Virus record (IMG/VR): IMGVR_UViG_3300035670_001055
Location: 1 to 27,344 of that record
DNA: 27,344 nucleotides
Reading direction: 5' to 3' (one strand)
DNA from: a virus
The position numbers and the translations under genes were made by a program. Numbering within the stretch: position 1 is the first letter of the stretch; each line of letters opens with the position of its first letter. The notes under the pieces were generated by a model. That model saw nothing but the letters and a program-made list of their open reading frames with translations, did not search any database and had not been told where the DNA came from. Of the stretch, positions 1-4,429 are shown piece after piece.

Positions 1-2
1 TG

Positions 3-179
3 CGGCAGTATCACGGCCGGCTGAAGGCGCTGCTGCAGGGCCGCAGGCTGTCGGAGGTGATGCAACTGGGCCTGGGCCTGCAGGTGCCGGTCGTGGCGGT
101 GGAGCCGAAGCCCCGGGCGAAGCGCAGTAAGCGAGAGCTGGATGTGGCGGCGGTGCAGCTGGGGCTGTTGGTGGCGTGA
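3..179 (+). CDS. C-terminal end of a hypothetical protein (5' truncated)
   Basis: An open frame enters from the left edge and stops at TGA 177-179, giving the last 58 residues of a protein. The tail is basic in its middle (PKPRAKRSKREL) and ends in a hydrophobic stretch (VQLGLLVA). I do not recognise the family. A terminase or another DNA-packaging or DNA-handling protein would be usual this far upstream of a portal gene, but nothing in these residues shows it. The frame has normal GC-rich codon use and is followed 35 bases later by the next gene on the same strand. Confidence 0.5.
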   Translation, partial: RQYHGRLKALLQGRRLSEVMQLGLGLQVPVVAVEPKPRAKRSKRELDVAAVQLGLLVA

Positions 180-214
180 CCGGGATACGATTGTCTGCCA
201 TCTGTACGCACACC

Positions 215-430
215 ATGAAGACAGAGCGCCTGGCCCTGCGCGTGTCGGACGCGTTCCTGGAAGGCCTTGACGAGCTGGTGGAAACCGAAGACCTGAACCG
301 CGCCGAGGTGGTGCGTCGCGCCGTGGCGCTCTACGCCTTCGCCAGGAAGGAGGCCAGGGAAGGCAGGCGGATGGGGTTCTTCGTTGAGGAAGACGGCCGA
401 CCGACCATCAAGGAAGTGGTGGCCCTGTGA
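215..430 (+). CDS. Ribbon-helix-helix (CopG/Arc-type) DNA-binding protein, 71 aa
   Basis: The protein starts MKTERLALRVSDAFLEGLDE, a short beta strand (RLALRVS) followed by two helices (AFLEGLDELVETE and NRAEVVRRAVALYAFARKEA). This is the ribbon-helix-helix layout of small dimeric repressors, with the strand inserting into the major groove. I chose ATG 215 over the upstream GTG 176 because the fold begins right there. The C-terminal 20 residues (MGFFVEEDGRPTIKEVVAL) are like the tails of antitoxin-like RHH proteins. The stop overlaps the next gene's GTG start (GTGA, 427-430), so the two are probably translationally coupled. A local autorepressor or antitoxin-like role is inferred; no toxin partner is obvious next door. 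Confidence 0.7.
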   Translation: MKTERLALRVSDAFLEGLDELVETEDLNRAEVVRRAVALYAFARKEAREGRRMGFFVEEDGRPTIKEVVAL

Positions 431-699
431 GCCAGCTTCCTGATCCCCAGTCCCTGGATGCCCTGATTGACGCCTTCGAGCGGGTGCGGAGCCCGCGGGT
501 TGACCCGGCTGACGCAAGCCATCAGCGCAAGGTCGAGCTGATCCAGATCTGGTTTGCTGTCGTCGTGATGGGACTGCTCACGGCGGTGAGCGTGGTGCTG
601 ATCCTGTGGTCCGGCATGCCGGCTGACGAGGTGAAGGTGGCTTGCGGCTGGATCGGTGCGGTGCTGGGAGCTGCAGCAAACACGCTGCGTAAGCCCTGA
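427..699 (+). CDS. Small membrane protein, 90 aa
   Basis: GTG start overlapping the stop of the RHH gene. The N-terminal 40 residues are soluble and charged. A clear transmembrane helix spans about residues 41-61 (IWFAVVVMGLLTAVSVVLIL), and a second weaker hydrophobic stretch covers about 70-85 (KVACGWIGAVLGAAANTL), ending in a short basic tail (RKP). Size and two hydrophobic helices would suit a holin or a small phage membrane protein, but no endolysin is adjacent and I do not recognise the sequence. Coupled translation with the RHH gene suggests common control. Confidence 0.6.
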   Translation: MSQLPDPQSLDALIDAFERVRSPRVDPADASHQRKVELIQIWFAVVVMGLLTAVSVVLILWSGMPADEVKVACGWIGAVLGAAANTLRKP

Positions 700-702
700 G
701 CT

Positions 703-718
703 GTTGCGGTTCCGCAAC
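703..718. promoter_or_regulatory. Perfect 7-bp inverted repeat just after the membrane-protein gene
   Basis: GTTGCGG (703-709) and CCGCAAC (712-718) are exact reverse complements separated by TT, starting three bases after the TGA stop. The 2-base loop is too short for a good RNA hairpin and no T-run follows. A dyad operator for a dimeric repressor such as the neighbouring RHH protein is the more natural reading, but this is inference. Confidence 0.4.
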
Positions 719-821
719 GGGACCGGCTAGGGTCTGATCACGGGGCCCGGTAGTGTGCCTCGGCCGGGTCGGTCCCATCCGCAAGGACGGACGCGGTGGC
801 GGGATTGCTCGTGGTCCTGCC

Positions 822-848
822 TGAAACCGTACCGAAGGCCCGGTTTCA
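822..848. promoter_or_regulatory. 8-bp perfect inverted repeat, candidate operator or leader hairpin
   Basis: TGAAACCG (822-829) is matched exactly by CGGTTTCA (841-848) with an 11-base spacer. It lies in the 245-base gap between the membrane-protein gene and the 62-aa gene, nine bases upstream of a terminator-like hairpin. Together they could be an anti-terminator/terminator pair or an operator plus terminator. No promoter boxes can be named with confidence. Confidence 0.4.
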
Positions 849-856
849 CTCGGGTT

Positions 857-887
857 GGGGCTGGCCTATGGCTGGCCCCTTCTCATT
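857..887 (+). terminator. Terminator-like hairpin in the 700-944 gap
   Basis: GGGGCTGGCC (857-866) pairs with GGCTGGCCCC (870-879) across a TAT loop, giving ten consecutive pairs of which two are G-U. It is followed by TTCTCATT. The stem is strong but the T-tract is poor, so intrinsic termination is likely but not certain. It would separate the RHH/membrane transcript from the KilA-N block. Confidence 0.55.
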
Positions 888-944
888 GGGCTATGCTGTG
901 CATGTCCGGCAGAGGTGTCGGATGTACACGTGCAATAGCTACTG

Positions 945-1133
945 ATGAACACTTGTCTTCCGTCCCCTTCGTGGGATCGGGGCCCGTTCGCGGACGCGAT
1001 GGAGCGTGCGCTCTGGACCCTGGGCTATCCCAACGACTTCGACACGGTGGCCGAGGCCCGTGCCGCGGTTGAGCACGCGCTCAGCGTCTGGCCCGAGCTG
1101 CGCGGCCTGTCTGTGCGCTTCGAGGAGGCCTGA
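945..1133 (+). CDS. Hypothetical small protein, 62 aa
   Basis: A 62-residue acidic protein, mostly helical by eye (FADAMERALWTLGYP; TVAEARAAVEHALSVWP). The ATG has no Shine-Dalgarno sequence; it follows TGCAATAGCTACTG. The stop is followed three bases later by the KilA-N gene start, so the two are probably in one transcript. The family is not recognised. It could be a small DNA-mimic or adaptor, but nothing in the sequence shows a function. Confidence 0.55.
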   Translation: MNTCLPSPSWDRGPFADAMERALWTLGYPNDFDTVAEARAAVEHALSVWPELRGLSVRFEEA

Positions 1134-1136
1134 GCC

Positions 1137-1916
1137 ATGCGCACCACCTACAACCGCGTCTGTGACTGCTGCGGCGCCCCCTTCATCGCCTACCACCCGA
1201 ACGGCAAGTACTGCACCATCAACTGCAAGATCAACGCCAGCTACTACCGGCGCTCTGGTCGGCCCATCCCTGACCATTTGCGGGTTGTCACGAAAATGGT
1301 GCAGGCCGAGATCCTCGACGATCCCGACGAGCTGCCGCCCGCCTGGAGGGAAGCCGCGACCGAGACCCAGGGCCTGGAGTCCCGCACCTGGAACGGCACC
1401 GCCATTCAGCGGCGCTCTGACGGCTACGTCAACGCCACGGCCATGGCCAAAGCCAACGGCAAGCACCTGCCGCACTACCTGGCGAACGAGCGAACCCGTG
1501 AGTATCTGGATGCGCTGTCGGCCGTAGTCGGGATTCCGACTTCGGAGCTGGTGCAGTCAATCCGGGGCGGCATCCCCAGCCTGCAGGGCACCTGGGTGCA
1601 TCAGCGCGTCGCCGTCGACCTGGCCCGATGGGTGAGCCCCGCCTTTGCCGTATGGATGGACGGCTGGTTCCTGGAGGCGATGGCCACACCGCAGCGGCCT
1701 GCCCTGCCGCCAGCGACTGGACCAGCGCCGCCGGCTCTGCCGCGCTCCCACGGCGTCGTCGTCTACGCCCCTACCGAGGAGGCTGCCGCGAAGCTCTGGT
1801 GCAAGACCCTGCAGGCCAGCGCCAGCCTGGCGATCTGGGCGCAGTTCAGGCAGCCGCCGCCACCCGGCAACCGGCACGTCGAAGTCGACGGCTACACCTG
1901 GATCCAGAGCGCCTGA
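1137..1916 (+). CDS. KilA-N domain protein with N-terminal zinc ribbon, 259 aa
   Basis: The first 35 residues carry a zinc-ribbon pattern (C9-x2-C12 and C26-x3-C30). Residues about 85-182 form a KilA-N domain: it opens WNGTAIQRRSDGYVNATAMA, continues with a helical stretch, and closes with WVHQRVAVDLARWVSP and FAVWMDGWF, the family's signature end. KilA-N is a DNA-binding domain common in phages and large DNA viruses. The roughly 75-residue C-terminal part is proline-rich and then ends in a small domain that I cannot assign. The start is well supported by GAGGAGG eight bases upstream. A DNA-binding regulatory role is expected; its targets cannot be read from the sequence. Confidence 0.85.
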   Translation: MRTTYNRVCDCCGAPFIAYHPNGKYCTINCKINASYYRRSGRPIPDHLRVVTKMVQAEILDDPDELPPAWREAATETQGLESRTWNGTAIQRRSDGYVNATAMAKANGKHLPHYLANERTREYLDALSAVVGIPTSELVQSIRGGIPSLQGTWVHQRVAVDLARWVSPAFAVWMDGWFLEAMATPQRPALPPATGPAPPALPRSHGVVVYAPTEEAAAKLWCKTLQASASLAIWAQFRQPPPPGNRHVEVDGYTWIQSA

Positions 1917-1941
1917 GCCCCAACCACCACCACGACCACTC

Positions 1942-1984
1942 GCAGCGGCTGGCCTACCCTGAACCCAGGGCAGACAGCCGCTGC
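1942..1984 (+). promoter_or_regulatory. Nested hairpin between KilA-N and the membrane-anchored gene
   Basis: GCAGCGGCTG (1942-1951) is exactly complementary to CAGCCGCTGC (1975-1984). Inside the loop, CCCTG (1957-1961) pairs with CAGGG (1966-1970) around AACC. There is no downstream T-run; the stem is followed by a C/A-rich leader to ATG 2007. It could be a factor-dependent terminator, a processing site or a leader structure for the next gene. Confidence 0.5.
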
Positions 1985-2006
1985 CCAACTACCACCACCC
2001 ACCACC

Positions 2007-2465
2007 ATGAACCAGCCAGAGAACAAGCCTTACGGCTCGTCAACATTCAAGATCCTGATGCTCGTCTGCGGCATCGCTGGCATCTTCATCTTTGGCCGGG
2101 CGGCCAGTGACATCAACAGAATCAGTGAAGAGCAGGCGCGGAACCCGGCGCCAGTGGTTGTAGCGCAGCCGGTAGAACCTGCGGCGCCGCCTCCCTATGC
2201 GCCTCCCGGCGCCAGGCGAATCAACGGCGACAATCGCTTTGGATGTATCGATCGCGAATACTTCGAGCGGCTGGTCAAGATGAAAGCGCAAGGTGATGAC
2301 GCGGCAGTCACTGATGGCATCCGCGCTGGCTTCATCAGCGGGCAGTGCGTGTCGTTTCAGGCGAATGAGCCGGTCTTCCTTGATGAGCACAGCTGGGGAC
2401 TGATTAGGATCAGGCCGGCTGGCAAGCAAGTCTCCTACTGGACCTTCCTGGAGGCGGCAAGCTGA
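2007..2465 (+). CDS. Membrane-anchored hypothetical protein, 152 aa
   Basis: One transmembrane helix at about residues 14-31 (FKILMLVCGIAGIFIFG) follows a short polar N-terminus, with no clear signal-peptidase site, so it is probably an anchor. A proline/alanine-rich linker (47-68) leads to a compact C-terminal domain (about 70-152) with two cysteines (C80, C114) and a beta-rich, SH3-like look. The domain may lie in the periplasm, but that is inference. The leader is C/A-rich (ACCACCACCCACCACC) without a Shine-Dalgarno sequence. The family is not recognised; a superinfection-exclusion or envelope-related accessory role is possible but unproven. Confidence 0.6.
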   Translation: MNQPENKPYGSSTFKILMLVCGIAGIFIFGRAASDINRISEEQARNPAPVVVAQPVEPAAPPPYAPPGARRINGDNRFGCIDREYFERLVKMKAQGDDAAVTDGIRAGFISGQCVSFQANEPVFLDEHSWGLIRIRPAGKQVSYWTFLEAAS

Positions 2466-2474
2466 CCCGACAGC

Positions 2475-2502
2475 GCCCAGGCCCCTGCTTGCACGCCTGG
2501 GT
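2475..2502 (+). terminator. Hairpin after the membrane-anchored gene
   Basis: CCCAGGC (2476-2482) pairs exactly with GCCTGGG (2495-2501) over a 12-base loop, starting about ten bases after the stop. There is no T-run (CATCACCTCATC follows), so it may be a weak or factor-dependent terminator or an mRNA 3' end-stabilising stem. Confidence 0.35.
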
Positions 2503-2519
2503 CATCACCTCATCCCACC

Positions 2520-2693
2520 ATGGCCAGCACCAGCGCCACGCTCCGCGACCTGGGCAAGCATGAGCTGAGCTTCACGATCCGCCTGGCTCGGCCGCTGCGG
2601 CTGCGGCTGATGGTGGCTGCGGCCCTGCTGCGCGTCGCCGGCTGGCTGATGGGTGCTGAGACGGTGGTGGAGGTGCGGCAGTCGCTGCGCTGA
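2520..2693 (+). CDS. Small basic hypothetical protein, 57 aa
   Basis: ATG 2520 to TGA 2691-2693 encodes 57 residues beginning MASTSATLRDLGKHELSF. The middle is basic and aliphatic (RLARPLRLRLMVAAALLRVAGWLMG), so it may form an amphipathic or membrane-associated helix. The leader TCATCACCTCATCCCACC is C/A/T-rich with no Shine-Dalgarno sequence, like several other genes here. The stop is directly followed by the junction element at 2695 and then by the portal gene. No family is recognised. Confidence 0.5.
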   Translation: MASTSATLRDLGKHELSFTIRLARPLRLRLMVAAALLRVAGWLMGAETVVEVRQSLR

Positions 2694-2694
2694 C

Positions 2695-2709
2695 CCGGAA
2701 ACCTTCCAC
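2695..2709 (+). promoter_or_regulatory. Junction element copy 1 (upstream of portal)
   Basis: CCGGAAACCTT begins one base after the stop of the 57-aa gene. It is a copy of the repeated junction element, diverging in its 3' half. It lies about 15 bases before the portal's probable GTG start. Confidence 0.5.
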
Positions 2710-2724
2710 CAGAAGCCCTGCGGC

Positions 2725-4230
2725 GTGCTGGTGAAGACGGAACTCGATCACCCGACAGACGATCCATCCCTGCCCAGTTACCGGCATCCCATGCTGCGTG
2801 AGCTGGGCGAGGATCTGCAGCGCGCCTACGACGCCTACCACTGCCTGCGCGGCTGCAAGGATCGCTACCTGCCCCAGGAGCCGAAGGAGCCCGATGACGC
2901 CTACAAGGCCCGGCTCGGTCGCTCCACCTTCTCGGATTTCTACCGCAGCAGCATCACCGCCTTCGCTGGTGTGCTGTCGAAGTTCAGCCTGATCGAGCCA
3001 CCCGACAGCCTGGAGGACGCCAGCGACAACATCGACCTTGAGGGCAACAGCCTCACCGCCTGGTGGCAGCAGGTGGACTCCTGGATGCTGCGGGATGGCG
3101 GCGTGGCGCTCTGCGTCGAGATGCCCGATGGCCTGCCCGGCAGCGCTGCCGAGGAGGTGGCGATGGGTCGCCGGCCCTATCTGCTGGCGCGGCCCCGATC
3201 GAAGGTGCTCAACTGGCGCGTCAGCGTGACCGATGGTGTCGAGACGCTGGAGCGCTGCACCCTGCTGGAGCTGACCGAGGAGCCGGACGGTGACTTCGGC
3301 GTAAAGATGGTGCCCCGTTACCGGGTGATCGGCCGCGGCGAATGGATGCTGTTCGAGATCGAGCGCAACGCCTCGAACGATCTCACCGCCGTGATGGTGG
3401 ATCAGGGCCAGTACCTCGGCGCCAACGGCCAGCCGCTGCCGGTCGTACCGGTGGTCTGGTACGCCTCTGACCAGGCCGGCTTCGGGCAGGGCGAGCTGCC
3501 GCTGCGGCAGGTGGTGGAGCACAGCATCGAGCACTACCAGCAGCGCTCCGACCTGCGGGAGAAGACCCACCGCCTGGCCCTGCCGGTGCCGGTGCGGATC
3601 GGTGCCACGCCACCCGCCCCGGGTGAAGCTCGGCGGGCTGTGGTCCTTGGCCCCAACAGCATCATCGACCTGGATCCCGGCGGCAGCTTCAGCTTTGCCG
3701 AGCCCAGCTGCGCCAGCCTGGGTGAGCAGCGCGCGCAGATCGCTGAGGTTGAGAAGCTGATCAGCCGCCAGACCCTGGGCTTCCTCTACGGCGACCCGGG
3801 CGGCAACAAGACCGCGACGCAGGCGGGCCTGGAGTCGGCGCAGACCGAGAGCACGATCACCCGCATCGCGCAGCGCAAGGCCTCGGCCATGCAGTCGCTG
3901 ATGCAGATCTGGACGCTCTACACCGGCGAGGAACTGGAGCCCGGCGCTGGCCTGAGCATGGCGTCATCGCTGTTCGAGCGGCCCATGGAAGCCGCGGACG
4001 TGTCGCAGCTGCAGCAGCTGACCGGCGGCGACAAGCTGGTGAGCCGCCAGAGCGCGATCGAGGAACTGCAACGCCGCGGCAAGCTCACCGTCACCACCAG
4101 CCCGGAGGAGGAGCTGGAGCGGATCCGGGTGGAGGAGCCTGAGCCGGCTGATCCTGTGGGGCTGAACGACCTGGGCGGGCTGTCGCTGCCGCCCCGCAGG
4201 CCGGTAAAGCCGGACGAGCCGGAAACCTAA
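2725..4230 (+). CDS. Phage portal protein, DUF4055-like, 501 aa
   Basis: The portal is the dodecameric ring at the capsid vertex through which DNA is packaged and ejected. The assignment rests on length (about 500 aa), on position just before a MuF-type gene, and on DUF4055-like features: an N-terminal helical part ending in RYLPQEPKEPDDAYKARL, then FSDFYRSSITAFAGVLSKF near residue 90. A central beta-rich wing (GVALCVEMPDG, VVPVVWYASD) follows, then a long helical stem (VVEHSIEHYQQRSDLREKTHRLALP) and a late segment (KTATQAGLESAQTESTITRIAQRK). An upstream ATG at 2653 would overlap the previous gene by 41 bases; GTG 2725 fits the spacing after the junction element better, and GTG 2731 is also possible. 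The C-terminus PDEPET-stop is formed by the next junction element. Confidence 0.85.
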   Translation: MLVKTELDHPTDDPSLPSYRHPMLRELGEDLQRAYDAYHCLRGCKDRYLPQEPKEPDDAYKARLGRSTFSDFYRSSITAFAGVLSKFSLIEPPDSLEDASDNIDLEGNSLTAWWQQVDSWMLRDGGVALCVEMPDGLPGSAAEEVAMGRRPYLLARPRSKVLNWRVSVTDGVETLERCTLLELTEEPDGDFGVKMVPRYRVIGRGEWMLFEIERNASNDLTAVMVDQGQYLGANGQPLPVVPVVWYASDQAGFGQGELPLRQVVEHSIEHYQQRSDLREKTHRLALPVPVRIGATPPAPGEARRAVVLGPNSIIDLDPGGSFSFAEPSCASLGEQRAQIAEVEKLISRQTLGFLYGDPGGNKTATQAGLESAQTESTITRIAQRKASAMQSLMQIWTLYTGEELEPGAGLSMASSLFERPMEAADVSQLQQLTGGDKLVSRQSAIEELQRRGKLTVTTSPEEELERIRVEEPEPADPVGLNDLGGLSLPPRRPVKPDEPET

Positions 4231-4233
4231 GCC
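4219..4233 (+). promoter_or_regulatory. Junction element copy 2
   Basis: CCGGAAACCTAAGCC overlaps the portal stop codon (TAA 4228-4230). It is followed by the C/A-rich leader CAGACACCACCCACCC and ATG 4253, leaving 19 bases between element and start. This is one of the two best-matching copies. Confidence 0.6.
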
Positions 4234-4252
4234 GCCCAGACACCACCCACCC

Positions 4253-4429
4253 ATGTCTGCTGAGACCGTCTACGAAGCCCTGCGCGAGACCATCGCGGAT
4301 CAGACCGCGCTGGACGATGAGCTGAGCATGTTCGAGCTGATCGGCGTCGTGCGCCTGATCGAGGCTGAGCTGATCGAGGCCGCGATGTCCGATGACGACG
4401 ACGACGACGCGGAGCCCGGCCTGAACTGA
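4253..4429 (+). CDS. Small acidic protein, 58 aa
   Basis: The protein is strongly acidic and helical, with six aspartates in a row near the C-terminus (MSDDDDDDAEPGLN). It lies exactly between portal and MuF, and its TGA overlaps the MuF ATG by one base (TGATG, 4427-4431), implying coupled translation. Position suggests a small head-assembly factor, for example a portal or MuF partner. That is inference from context only. The C/A-rich leader lacks a Shine-Dalgarno sequence. Confidence 0.65.
   Translation: MSAETVYEALRETIADQTALDDELSMFELIGVVRLIEAELIEAAMSDDDDDDAEPGLN

Noticed and set aside
700-850. Possible riboswitch or cyanobacterial glutamine-type RNA
   Set aside because: I compared it with remembered cyanobacterial RNA motifs and found no conserved core. 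Only simple inverted repeats are supported.
923-934. Palindrome around CACGTG upstream of the 62-aa gene
   Set aside because: The six-base core is too short and the flanks imperfect. No linked promoter or known binding pattern was found.
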